A DNA stretch of 64,000 nucleotides, taken from positions 620,001 to 684,000 of the forward strand of contig CP126125.1 of assembly GCA_030123525.1 (NCBI GenBank). Direction: 5' to 3'. The DNA is from ELB16-189 sp018266435. GTDB lineage: Bacteria > Bacteroidota > Bacteroidia > Cytophagales > Cyclobacteriaceae. This document shows positions 9,505 through 18,483 of the stretch, in pieces. How positions within the stretch are numbered: position 1 is the stretch's first letter; each line of letters begins with the position of its first letter. The notes beneath the pieces were generated by a model. That model made no database searches, was not told the origin of the DNA, and worked only from the letters and a program-made list of their open reading frames with translations. Position numbers and translations under genes: made by a program.

Positions 9505-10485
9505 ATGAAAAAAACTGTTAAGATTATTGGCTATGGATTGGCTGTACTCGTTATGATTGCAGCCGGTCTGTTAATTTATGTAAAGGCCGCCTTACCAAAT
9601 GTAGGGGAAGCCACAAGTATAAAAATTGAGTACACACCCGAACGCATTGAACGGGGACGATACCTGGCCAACCATGTCAGTGTTTGCATGGACTGCCACA
9701 GCAAGCGCGACTGGTCTAAATTTTCGGGGCCGCCAACCGAGGGAACTTTCGGCATGGGCGGTGAACGTTTTGACCAAACTATAGGATTACCCGGTGTTTA
9801 CTATTCAAAAAACATTACGCCAACAGGCATAACGCGTTATACCGATGGCGAACTGTTTAGGTTGATCACTACCGGTGTAAGCAAAGAAGGAAAGGCCTTA
9901 TTTCCATTAATGCCGTTTAGCTATTACGGACGAATGGCTCCGGACGATATCTATTCAATCATTGCCTATGTGCGCTCGCTCAAGCCTATCAATAATGTTG
10001 TACCCGAATCGGTCTCCGATTTCCCGATGAACTTTATCATCAACACCATTCCACACAAAGCTGATCCGCACAAACGTCCGGACACTACAGATCTGGTTGC
10101 TTATGGCGCTTACATGATCAATGCTTCGGGCTGCCGCGAATGTCACACACGTGCAGAGAAAGGACAAATCATCGAAGAATTTGCCTTCAGCGGTAACCGC
10201 GATTTTAAAATGCCCGATGGTTCGGTGATTCGCTCTTCTAATTTAACCCCAGACAATGAAACAGGTCTGGGCAAATGGACAGAAGAAATGTTTTTGAGCC
10301 GTTTTAAAAATTTTGCCGACTCCGCATCCGCTGCACCGGTCAAGCCGGGAGAATTCAACAGCATCATGCCCTGGACAATGTATGCCAAAATGAATCGGCA
10401 AGATTTACGCGCAATCTTCACTTACTTAAAAACAGTGAAGGCCATACCCAACGAAGTAGAGAAGTTTACTCCTGCTTCAAAATAA
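9505..10485 (+). CDS. Membrane-anchored diheme c-type cytochrome
   Basis: A 326-residue periplasmic electron carrier. The ATG at 9505 was chosen over an in-frame upstream codon at 9334 because it places a clean signal anchor (MKKTVKIIGYGLAVLVMIAA) first and leaves 183 bp for the divergent promoters. Two heme-binding CxxCH motifs are visible, CMDCH and CRECH, each followed by a cytochrome c fold ending in a methionine region (LMPFSYYGRM and IMPWTMYAKM). The layout resembles the diheme subunit of alcohol or aldehyde dehydrogenase complexes, but no dehydrogenase gene is nearby. It converges with the RND exporter. Confidence 0.88.
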   Translation: MKKTVKIIGYGLAVLVMIAAGLLIYVKAALPNVGEATSIKIEYTPERIERGRYLANHVSVCMDCHSKRDWSKFSGPPTEGTFGMGGERFDQTIGLPGVYYSKNITPTGITRYTDGELFRLITTGVSKEGKALFPLMPFSYYGRMAPDDIYSIIAYVRSLKPINNVVPESVSDFPMNFIINTIPHKADPHKRPDTTDLVAYGAYMINASGCRECHTRAEKGQIIEEFAFSGNRDFKMPDGSVIRSSNLTPDNETGLGKWTEEMFLSRFKNFADSASAAPVKPGEFNSIMPWTMYAKMNRQDLRAIFTYLKTVKAIPNEVEKFTPASK

Positions 10486-12903
10486 TTATTCGGCAGACCC
10501 GGTCCGGTCATGGATTTTGATTTTTGAAAGATCAATATCAGCATCGTCTTGCTCGGTATGAAAGCCCGAGTCCAATTCATCGATAAGCAATTTATTTTTA
10601 TTTTTTTTCGATTTATCGAACGTCATGATCAGGGCTGGCAACAAAAATAAATTGGTAAACATAGAGATCACCAGTGTGGTAGAAGTTAGAATGCCGAGCG
10701 CGATAGTTCCGCCAAACGAAGAGAAGGCAAAAATAATAAATCCGGCAAACAACACGACCGAAGTGTAAATGATACTCTTACCGGTTTCTAAAATACTGTC
10801 ACTTACCGAAAGCGGAACAAAAAAATTATTAACTAACTGCTCTTGCCGGTATTTGGCCAAAAAGCGTATGGAGTTGTCAACCGAAATACCAAACGTGATG
10901 CTGAAGATCAGTGCTGTACTGGCTTTGAGCGGTATACCCAGGTAGCCCATCAGTCCGGCTGTAATCATCAATGCCAGTAAGTTGGGTACCAGTGAAATGA
11001 TAATCATGCGTACATTGGCAAACAGCAATGCCATCGATAAAGTGATAAGAACAAAGGCCAGCAATAAACTCTCTTGCAGATTAGCTATTAAAAACTTATT
11101 TCCTTTAATAAACAACTTGGTGGTACCAGTTATGCTGGCCGTGATGGGTGACCCCTCAAAAATTTTATTCATTCTTGGCTCGATCAGTTGATGCACCAGC
11201 GAATCCATTTTGATTGATCCAATGTCGGCAATCTGGCACGAGATGCGCATACGCGTAAACGTGGAGTCAACAAAAGAGCGGAGCAACCCCGAGTTATCAT
11301 TTTGTCCTTTCATATAGCGCAAAATGTAAGGAGCTTCAGGCTTGGTGGGCAATTCAAATTTGGAAGGGTTGTTTCCATAAAATGCCTGCTTGGATGCCTT
11401 CACCAAACTAATGATGGAGATGGGTCGAGAAACTTCAGGCAAGGAATCAAGAAACTGTTCAAATTCATTTACTTTATGCAAGTTGGAAATATTGAGCACA
11501 CCCCTGCGCTTGCCGGTATTGATCTCCACTTCCAACGGCATGATACCGCCAAAGTTGGCCTCAATAAATTTCATATCTCTTTTGATATCGGTATTGTCAG
11601 GCACATCATCTACCATGAAGGTGACTGACTTTAGTTTCATCATGCCGAGAATAGAAAAAAATGCCAACACACCGGATACTAAATAGATAGCCGGGCGGTA
11701 GCGGTGAACGGTGATATCGTTTAAATCCAGAAACTTGCCCAGTATCTTAAACTCAAGGTGGCGCAAATGTTTGGGCTTGGGTTCAGGCAGCCACGAAAAA
11801 ATGGCTGGTACCATCACCAAACTCACAACAAATAAAACCAGGATGTTAAGGCCTGCCACTATACCAAACTCGCGCAAGAGCAAAATATCAGTAGAGAGTA
11901 GCGTAAGAAACCCAATTGCTACCGTAAGATTAGTCAGGAACATAGCCAGTCCCATTTTTTTTACTACTACAGCTATGGCATCGGGCTTGCTCTTAAGCCT
12001 GAAGTACTCAATGTGGTATTTGTTGAGCATGTAAATGCAATTGGTGATGCCCAACGTAACAATCACCGGAGGAATCAGCCCGCTTAGCAATGTAATTTTA
12101 TATCCAAACAAGGTAAGTGTGCCCATGACCCACACCACCACAATACCAATGATAATCATGGAGAAAAACACAGCTCTCACCGATCGGAAAAAGAAAAACA
12201 TAATCAGCCCGGTAATAGCAGCCGAGAGGTAAAGAAACAATTGCATCTCTTGTTTTACTTTGGTGGCCATGATCGTGCGGATGTAAGGCAGGCCTGCGTA
12301 GTGTAATTTTATTTGAGTAGCTGATGAGAAATTATTTCCGGCCTGTTCAATCTCTTCCATCAATTTTACCCGCTTGGCCGAGTTCATCACTTCTTTTTGT
12401 ACTGAGATCAGCATCAGGGTAGCGCCATTGTGTTCGTTTACCAACTCGCCCATGTACACCCGCTGATTGCGCAAAGCACCCAGTAGACTGTCCAGTTCCT
12501 GCTGACTGTGTACTTCTCCTTTGGGGAAAAGCGGATTGAGTTTAAATTTTTTGTTGGTGGTGTCTTTAAAAATAATTTTTACCTCGGGCAAACTCAACAC
12601 ATTATTTATTCCCGAAATTTTTTTGATTTCGTTGCTGAGTTCCCGGAAACGGTTAAAGTTGCGGAGCGAATAAATAGCACTGTCCTTCACAGCTATACCG
12701 ATGATGTTAGCATCTTCGCCAAATTGTTTTTTAAAATTGATCAGAAAGATTTGGTCGGGGTCATCCAGCGGAACGGTGCGCGCCAAATCGTAGCTCATTT
12801 CTACCCGCGAAGCAAAATAACCCATGGCAATGGTAACCAGCCCGATGGCCACAATGAGCCATAGCCGAAAACGGATGATTGAAGCAGCAACTTTATCCCA
12901 CAT
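10486..12903 (-). CDS. MMPL/RND-superfamily exporter (HAE3-like)
   Basis: An 805-residue inner-membrane transporter. The start was placed at the ATG at 12903 (MWDKVAASIIRFRLWL) because a further 29 upstream residues do not look like the family N-terminus. There is one N-terminal helix, a large periplasmic loop (about 40-240), a block of five to six helices, a second helix and loop, and a second block, which is the duplicated RND plan. GxxxD-like helix motifs such as SITFGISVDNSIRFL mark the proton relay. It belongs to the predicted hopanoid or lipid exporter type. No adaptor or outer-membrane gene is adjacent. Confidence 0.88.
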   Translation of the reverse strand: MWDKVAASIIRFRLWLIVAIGLVTIAMGYFASRVEMSYDLARTVPLDDPDQIFLINFKKQFGEDANIIGIAVKDSAIYSLRNFNRFRELSNEIKKISGINNVLSLPEVKIIFKDTTNKKFKLNPLFPKGEVHSQQELDSLLGALRNQRVYMGELVNEHNGATLMLISVQKEVMNSAKRVKLMEEIEQAGNNFSSATQIKLHYAGLPYIRTIMATKVKQEMQLFLYLSAAITGLIMFFFFRSVRAVFFSMIIIGIVVVWVMGTLTLFGYKITLLSGLIPPVIVTLGITNCIYMLNKYHIEYFRLKSKPDAIAVVVKKMGLAMFLTNLTVAIGFLTLLSTDILLLREFGIVAGLNILVLFVVSLVMVPAIFSWLPEPKPKHLRHLEFKILGKFLDLNDITVHRYRPAIYLVSGVLAFFSILGMMKLKSVTFMVDDVPDNTDIKRDMKFIEANFGGIMPLEVEINTGKRRGVLNISNLHKVNEFEQFLDSLPEVSRPISIISLVKASKQAFYGNNPSKFELPTKPEAPYILRYMKGQNDNSGLLRSFVDSTFTRMRISCQIADIGSIKMDSLVHQLIEPRMNKIFEGSPITASITGTTKLFIKGNKFLIANLQESLLLAFVLITLSMALLFANVRMIIISLVPNLLALMITAGLMGYLGIPLKASTALIFSITFGISVDNSIRFLAKYRQEQLVNNFFVPLSVSDSILETGKSIIYTSVVLFAGFIIFAFSSFGGTIALGILTSTTLVISMFTNLFLLPALIMTFDKSKKNKNKLLIDELDSGFHTEQDDADIDLSKIKIHDRTGSAE

Positions 12904-13041
12904 GAAAAAAGAATTAAAGGGTAAAACTAAGAAAAAGTGCAATTCGGTGATTGGGTAATTTGATAATTCGTTAACCGTGCAGATCATCAAAATTTACCCA
13001 TCATCTGGGCTTCCTATCAACCAATTACCAAAGCAACGGCT

Positions 13042-13049
13042 TATCTTTG
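13042..13049 (+). promoter_or_regulatory. -7 promoter element before the acyl-CoA oxidase-like gene
   Basis: TATCTTTG matches the TAnnTTTG element and lies 17 bases before the ATG at 13067. It argues against the in-frame codon at 12977, which would sit upstream of the transcript. The -33 half is not obvious. Confidence 0.5.
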
Positions 13050-13066
13050 AACTAAACCCAACGGCT

Positions 13067-15364
13067 ATGCTACGTTCTCCTCATCTCCAATCTAATCCGT
13101 CATTGTTCGCTTTTCTTCCGTTGTTTTATACTGTATGGTCTGATGCTGTACTTACCCCCAGCGAAGTTTCTACCATCGAGGGGCTGATTGACAACCAGCA
13201 TTGGCTCAGCGATGACGAGAGAAATTTTTTGCATTCGCAGATCAATCCTTTGCAACCACCGTCAGTAGAAGACCTGATGGAGTGGAAAGAAGAAATTAAA
13301 AAGGCAGCTGATCAAACCGATGGAAAAAGTTTGGTTGACATCGGGTTTCAGCTGGCCCACATGCACGGAGCTGTTTCAGCAGAACTTTTGAAAGAACGCA
13401 AAGCACTTGGCAACATTGAAGCAACGCTGGGGTTTATCAGCCATGAAGCCGCGTATAATTTTCAGTCAGGCAAACGCGACTCCGTTACGCAACAGCTCAC
13501 CACACACCAGACGTTTGATGTGGAGGCCATGACAAAAATTTTAGACGGAAAAAATACTGAGATCATCCGCAAAGTGAAAACCGTTTTAGATGATCCGGAA
13601 TTTCGCTACATCGATCCGGGCAACCTGCCACTGTACCGGGCAAAGGTGCTTCAGTGGACACACCTGCTGGCCGATCAGGGTTTTGGCATCATTGCTTACC
13701 CCAAAGAGTATGGCGGGCAAAATGACATGGATTCGTATTTCGCCATCATGGAAACACTGAGTTACCATGACCTGAGTTTGGTGGTAAAGTTTGGTGTGCA
13801 ATTTGGATTGTGGGGCATGAGTGTTTATTTTCTGGGAACAGAAAAACACCACAAAAAGTATTTGAAAGACATTGGTACGCTGCAACTGCCGGGTTGTTTT
13901 GCCATGACCGAAATCCATCACGGATCAAACGTAAAGGGTGTTGAGACTACCGCCACTTACAACCATCCAACCAAAACAATTACAGTCCATACCCCGCATA
14001 AAAATGCACGAAAAGAATTTATCGGTAATGCGGCCTTGCACGGACAAACAGCAACGGTATTTGCCAAACTGATAGTGGAGGGAAAAGATTATGGCGTTTG
14101 CGCTGTAATCGTTCCGCTGCGTGACAAAAAAGGGAATACCCTTTCTGGAATTACCATTGAAGACTGTGGAAGAAAAATGGGATTGAACGGAGTGGACAAT
14201 GGGAAAATTGAGTTTACCCAAGTGAGTGTGCCGGTAGAAAACCTCCTCGATAAATACATGCAAATCACCGAAGACGGAAAATTTGCAAGCACCATTGCCA
14301 GTGACAACCGCAGGTTTTTTACTATGCTGGGCACACTGGTAGGCGGAAGAATCGGCATTCCCCGTGCCGGCCTCAGTGCCTCTAAATCCGGGCTGGCCAT
14401 TGCAATCACCTACGCAGACCAGCGAAAACAATTTGGTCCTGAAGGAGCACCTGAAGTTCCCATTTTGAATTACAGAACACACCAACGAAGACTAATGCCT
14501 TATCTCGCCAATGTGTATGCCTTGCATTTTTCATTGCAATATCTGACTACCCGGTTTTTAAATCGCAAGGAAAATGAGATGCAGGAAATTGAAGCACTTG
14601 CAGCCGGGCTGAAAGCATTTGCTACATGGAATGCAACCGCTACCCTTCAAGAGTGCCGCGAATGTTGTGGCGGAAAAGGATACATGTCTGAAAACCGGAT
14701 TGATGCACTGAAAAATGATACCGATATTTTTACCACGTTTGAAGGTGACAACACGGTGCTGATGCAACTGGTAGCTAAAAGCCGGCTCACCGAGTTTAAA
14801 CAAGAATTTGCACACATGAATTTGCTTGGCATCCTGAATTATGTTACTGACCAGGCAAAAACTTCCATTACAGAACTGAACCCAATCATCATTCGAAATA
14901 CGGAGGATGCACATTTGCTCGATCCGGAATTTCACCGGGATGCATTCAGGTACCGAGAACGAAACATTCTCACCTCGGCAGCCAAGCGATTGAAGCGCCA
15001 CATCGATGACGGAATGGATTCGTTCGATGCCTTCAATGTTTCACAACATCACCTGGTGCAAGTTGGGTTTGCCTACATCGAGCGCATTGTACTAGAGAAA
15101 TTTATCGAGCAGGTAAACAACACCGCAGACAAAAACTGCCAGGCAATACTAAAAAAACTCTGTGCTTTGTTTGCACTTAATCAACTCGACAAAAATAAAG
15201 GGTGGTACCTGGAACAAGGCTATATGGAAGGTGTGAAAACAAAAGCCATCCGAAAAATGCTCAACCAGCTTTGCTGGGAGGTGAGGCAAGACGCTGTTCC
15301 GTTAGTGCGCGCATTTGCTATTCCCGATAGCTGCCTGGCGGCACCCATTGCAGGAGTAAATTGA
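13067..15364 (+). CDS. Acyl-CoA dehydrogenase/oxidase family flavoprotein (acyl-CoA oxidase-like)
   Basis: A 765-residue flavoprotein for the first oxidation step of fatty-acid beta-oxidation. It resembles the long peroxisomal acyl-CoA oxidase branch more than the 380-residue dehydrogenases. Visible motifs are GCFAMTEIHHGSNVKG (FAD/acyl binding), ADQRKQFGPEG, ECRECCGGKGYM and TFEGDNTVLMQL, the last two diagnostic of the oxidase branch. A helical C-terminal domain follows from about residue 590. Whether it donates electrons to oxygen or to an electron-transfer flavoprotein cannot be told from sequence. It converges with the desaturase gene, 6 bp apart. Confidence 0.9.
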   Translation: MLRSPHLQSNPSLFAFLPLFYTVWSDAVLTPSEVSTIEGLIDNQHWLSDDERNFLHSQINPLQPPSVEDLMEWKEEIKKAADQTDGKSLVDIGFQLAHMHGAVSAELLKERKALGNIEATLGFISHEAAYNFQSGKRDSVTQQLTTHQTFDVEAMTKILDGKNTEIIRKVKTVLDDPEFRYIDPGNLPLYRAKVLQWTHLLADQGFGIIAYPKEYGGQNDMDSYFAIMETLSYHDLSLVVKFGVQFGLWGMSVYFLGTEKHHKKYLKDIGTLQLPGCFAMTEIHHGSNVKGVETTATYNHPTKTITVHTPHKNARKEFIGNAALHGQTATVFAKLIVEGKDYGVCAVIVPLRDKKGNTLSGITIEDCGRKMGLNGVDNGKIEFTQVSVPVENLLDKYMQITEDGKFASTIASDNRRFFTMLGTLVGGRIGIPRAGLSASKSGLAIAITYADQRKQFGPEGAPEVPILNYRTHQRRLMPYLANVYALHFSLQYLTTRFLNRKENEMQEIEALAAGLKAFATWNATATLQECRECCGGKGYMSENRIDALKNDTDIFTTFEGDNTVLMQLVAKSRLTEFKQEFAHMNLLGILNYVTDQAKTSITELNPIIIRNTEDAHLLDPEFHRDAFRYRERNILTSAAKRLKRHIDDGMDSFDAFNVSQHHLVQVGFAYIERIVLEKFIEQVNNTADKNCQAILKKLCALFALNQLDKNKGWYLEQGYMEGVKTKAIRKMLNQLCWEVRQDAVPLVRAFAIPDSCLAAPIAGVN

Positions 15365-15370
15365 AAAACA

Positions 15371-16651
15371 TCAGCGAGCCGAACTTACTGAGGTCTGCCT
15401 CATAGGCTCAGGAGACAGATTTAGACAAAAATAGATCACGATAAGTGAAGAAATAGCCAAGTAGAATATAACAAGCGTATCGGCAAACAGAAACACAGAA
15501 TTAGCTCCAAACCATCCTCCATTTTTCCAGATCAGGTAAGCACCTAAGCTGTTTTTTGCTAACTCCCACAAATAGGCAAACCGATTCTTGTCCAGTAACT
15601 CGGTGTACGCGTAAACCATCAGAAAAATAAAAGCTCCGTACCAAAAAATTCCGGGTGAGCCAATCTTGGCAATATTTCCAAACAAATAACTTACCATCAA
15701 GAGCATGAACAACATCTGCACCCAACTCCAAACGATTACAGCCGAAGAAACTTTTGGATTATATTTTTCATAATTATATACATCATTAATTTTATAAACC
15801 GGATATTTTTCAACTACATCGGCCGGCCGCCAGCCCAGTGGCATAAACCATATCCGCAGTTTGTCTTTCAAACTATTGGTATGCCAGGCATCTTGGATCA
15901 GCAGCCACACGTGCATAAAGTTTATTTTGATGGGGTTCCAGGTTTGAACAGGTCGTGTTACACCATACACCGGTGGCACATGGGGCATTTCTTCCTGGTA
16001 GGTTCCAAAAAGTTTATCCCAAAAAATAAAAATCTGTGAATAATTTTTGTCTAAGTATTCAGGATTGATGGCGTGATGCACCCGGTGGTGCGATGGGGTT
16101 ACGATGATTTTTTCAAGAAACCCCAGCCGTCCGATGTGTTGTGTGTGGTACCAAAACTGAGCAAACAAATGCAACGGGGCAACAAGAGCAATCACCTGCG
16201 TAGGAACACCAAGCAAAGCAGCAGGCAGAAGAAAAATAGCAGCTACTTTAATGAGTGTAGAAATGGTTTGTCTTAGGGCACAGGCTAAATTAAATTCTTC
16301 GCTGCTGTGGTGAATGATGTGAGCATTCCAAAACAGATTGTATTCGTGTTGCAGGCGGTGAACCCAGTAGCCGGCAAAATCAATGGCGAAAAATGCAATG
16401 ACATAAACTACCCCTGTGGCCTGAAAATGCACGAGTGCAATTTTATCCACCATCCATTGGTAAGAGATGATCACCAAGCCAATGCCCAGCACATCTTTGG
16501 TAACATTGGTTACACCCGAACTAAGGCTTGAAATCATGTCGTTTTGCCGCACTGTGTCTTTTCCTTTCATCCATCCGTACCATTTTTCAATCAGCACCAG
16601 AATCAAAAAGGCGGGCATAGCTATGAGCAATATTTTTCCGTAAGCTTCCAT
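15371..16651 (-). CDS. Sterol desaturase/fatty acid hydroxylase family membrane protein
   Basis: A 426-residue integral membrane di-iron enzyme. The start at 16651 (MEAYGKILLIAMPAFL) is preferred over a codon 16 residues upstream. The histidine boxes of the family are present: HRLQH, HIIHHSSEEF and HHRVHHAIN, near residues 100-225. At least three more helices follow the catalytic part, giving a length and plan like alkylglycerol monooxygenase (TMEM195) rather than the shorter C-4 sterol oxidases. Activity on ether lipids is therefore possible, but it is an inference from length and layout. Confidence 0.87.
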   Translation of the reverse strand: MEAYGKILLIAMPAFLILVLIEKWYGWMKGKDTVRQNDMISSLSSGVTNVTKDVLGIGLVIISYQWMVDKIALVHFQATGVVYVIAFFAIDFAGYWVHRLQHEYNLFWNAHIIHHSSEEFNLACALRQTISTLIKVAAIFLLPAALLGVPTQVIALVAPLHLFAQFWYHTQHIGRLGFLEKIIVTPSHHRVHHAINPEYLDKNYSQIFIFWDKLFGTYQEEMPHVPPVYGVTRPVQTWNPIKINFMHVWLLIQDAWHTNSLKDKLRIWFMPLGWRPADVVEKYPVYKINDVYNYEKYNPKVSSAVIVWSWVQMLFMLLMVSYLFGNIAKIGSPGIFWYGAFIFLMVYAYTELLDKNRFAYLWELAKNSLGAYLIWKNGGWFGANSVFLFADTLVIFYLAISSLIVIYFCLNLSPEPMRQTSVSSAR

Positions 16652-16709
16652 GTATTTGACTTTGCAGCGCAAGTTAAGAAACCAAATTTGGGCCATCAAC
16701 TTTTTTGGG

Positions 16710-17057
16710 ATGAAGATATTCAGCGGCTTATTTGCCTTTATATTTCTTGGGTTTGCAGCCCTACAGTACCCTCATCCTTAGCTACGGATTTTGATTTACG
16801 GCTCGATGGCCCCGTTATGCGCAGCTGACATTTTTAGGAACGCAACTAGCTCAACTCCTTTGGGCTTTGGCTTTATTAGCTTACGGTGCGTTGCTTTTTC
16901 TTTGCGTAAGGGTTTGGCCTACGTCAGGCGATTATTCTGAGCTTATGGAAGAGATGGCCAAAATGAAAATCCGTACATCAAAGAAAGCCATGAGTTGTTA
17001 GGGTCGATGATTTTGCCTGGCGATTTTAGTCATCAATTATTTCACGCAACAAACTAA
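16710..17057 (+). pseudogene. Degraded TMEM220-family small membrane protein gene
   Basis: The gap between the desaturase and dGTPase genes holds a decayed gene. From the ATG at 16710 one reads MKIFSGLFAFIFLGFAALQY, the usual first helix of TMEM220-like proteins, then PHP and a TAG where the family has its NDPDP motif. The same frame continues past the stop as ILIYGSMAPLCAA. Near 16840 the match moves to another frame (LLWALALLAYGALLF, then SELMEEMAKMK), and near 16966 to the third (NPYIKESHELLGSMI). One nonsense change and two frameshifts are needed to restore it. The family is recognised from memory of its pattern, not by a search. The end overlaps the last bases of dgt. Confidence 0.6.
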
Positions 17058-18370
17058 AAGCCATTGATTTTTCGGAAAAGGCTCAACGCGTGCCGATCGG
17101 TTAATCCCGAAACAAAATCAATTACAGAGCGAAGTACAGGATAGGTTTTTTCAGCTTGCTGCTGAATTGCCCCACGTATTTCTTCGGGCAATAAATACAA
17201 CAGGTTTTTTTGTTTGATGGTCAGTTTATTTTTTTGTAATGCCTGTCCTGCCGAAACAAACTCATTCAATAACCCCGGCAGCACGGCATGGCCACTGGCT
17301 TCAATTTCCACCACAGTGCGGGCATGGTAAATTTTTTCGACAGAAATTTTTGAAATGGTCTTCAATCCCTCAGCCGAAGGGATTACATCCGTCAGTGCCT
17401 GATCAAATTTTCCTTCAAGAACTGCATTTTCTTCACCCAAAAATACCTCCACACATTCGTCTACCAATTTATTGATGGTGAGTGCACGCAGTACACCCAG
17501 TTTTTCAGTTAGGCCACTAAGCCGATTTAATTTTTCTGTATTGAACTGTTCTTTTAAAATTGAAGCCATTAGCTCCACCGTTTCTTTTTCACTGATCAGT
17601 CCCAGGCGACAGCCGTCTTCCAAATCGATAATGCCATAACATATATCATCGGCTGCCTCTACTAAAAAAGCAAGCGGGTGGCGACACCAAGCTCCGTTCT
17701 GAAATTTTATCAAGCCAAGCTGCTCGGCTGCAGATGAAAAAATTTCTTTTTCCGAATCAAAATATCCATACTTTTTCTGACTCTTCTTCAGTTTGTTTCG
17801 CTCGGGAAAATGGGCCGCACAAGGATATTTGGTAAATGCCCCGAGCGTAGCCGCTGTGAGCTTAAGTCCAAATTGTTGCTGGTTTAATAATCGGAAACCC
17901 TGCGCGTTGCCTTCAAATTTGGTAAGATCAGCCCACTCACTTTCGGTTACCAATGGTTTTAACGATTGGCCTATCGGGTGATGAATAAAAAAATCGGAAA
18001 TGGCCTCTTCACCGGCATGACCAAACGGGGGGTTGCCCAAATCGTGTGCGAGTGAAGCGGCCGCCACAATCGCACCAAAATCAAACAATGAAAAATTTTC
18101 TTTTAACAACGTGTGTCTCTTGACAATTTCTTCTCCCACTTTTTTACCCAACGATCTTCCCACGCTCGAAACTTCAAGACTGTGCGTCAACCGGGTGTGA
18201 ACAAAATCTTCTACCGGCAGCGGATGCACTTGTGTTTTGTCTTGCAGTCTGCGAAACGGATGCGAAAAAATTATTCGATCATAATCCTGCTCAAAAGCAC
18301 TGCGCGATTGATCGTGCCAATCGGTTTTTGATTGAAGCCGTTGTGGGGAAAGGAGTTGTGACCAGTTCAA
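17054..18370 (-). CDS. dgt: Deoxyguanosinetriphosphate triphosphohydrolase (dGTPase)
   Basis: A 438-residue HD-superfamily enzyme that cleaves dGTP (and often other dNTPs) to the nucleoside and triphosphate, helping control the dNTP pool. The HD metal site is seen as HTRLTHSLEVSSVGR (first His) and AASLAHDLGNPPFGHAGEEAI (HD pair). The N-terminal FSHPFRRLQDKTQVHPL motif is the family hallmark, and EAADDICYGIIDLEDG carries the distal aspartate. The length fits the type without long insertions. It is a single leftward gene. Confidence 0.95.
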   Translation of the reverse strand: MNWSQLLSPQRLQSKTDWHDQSRSAFEQDYDRIIFSHPFRRLQDKTQVHPLPVEDFVHTRLTHSLEVSSVGRSLGKKVGEEIVKRHTLLKENFSLFDFGAIVAAASLAHDLGNPPFGHAGEEAISDFFIHHPIGQSLKPLVTESEWADLTKFEGNAQGFRLLNQQQFGLKLTAATLGAFTKYPCAAHFPERNKLKKSQKKYGYFDSEKEIFSSAAEQLGLIKFQNGAWCRHPLAFLVEAADDICYGIIDLEDGCRLGLISEKETVELMASILKEQFNTEKLNRLSGLTEKLGVLRALTINKLVDECVEVFLGEENAVLEGKFDQALTDVIPSAEGLKTISKISVEKIYHARTVVEIEASGHAVLPGLLNEFVSAGQALQKNKLTIKQKNLLYLLPEEIRGAIQQQAEKTYPVLRSVIDFVSGLTDRHALSLFRKINGF

Positions 18371-18483
18371 TGACTTTAGAATTAAAAATTTCGAAGTACT
18401 AATTTATTGCTCTGCGAACCTTTGTACACCTTGCGATTAAAAAACAATTCAACACGCTAAGAACGAAGAGAAAGACAAAGTAA

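Noticed and set aside
13586..14485. Long minus-strand frames under the acyl-CoA oxidase-like gene, and similar ones under the exporter and delta' genes
   Set aside because: They are antisense shadows of well-supported genes and show no family pattern.
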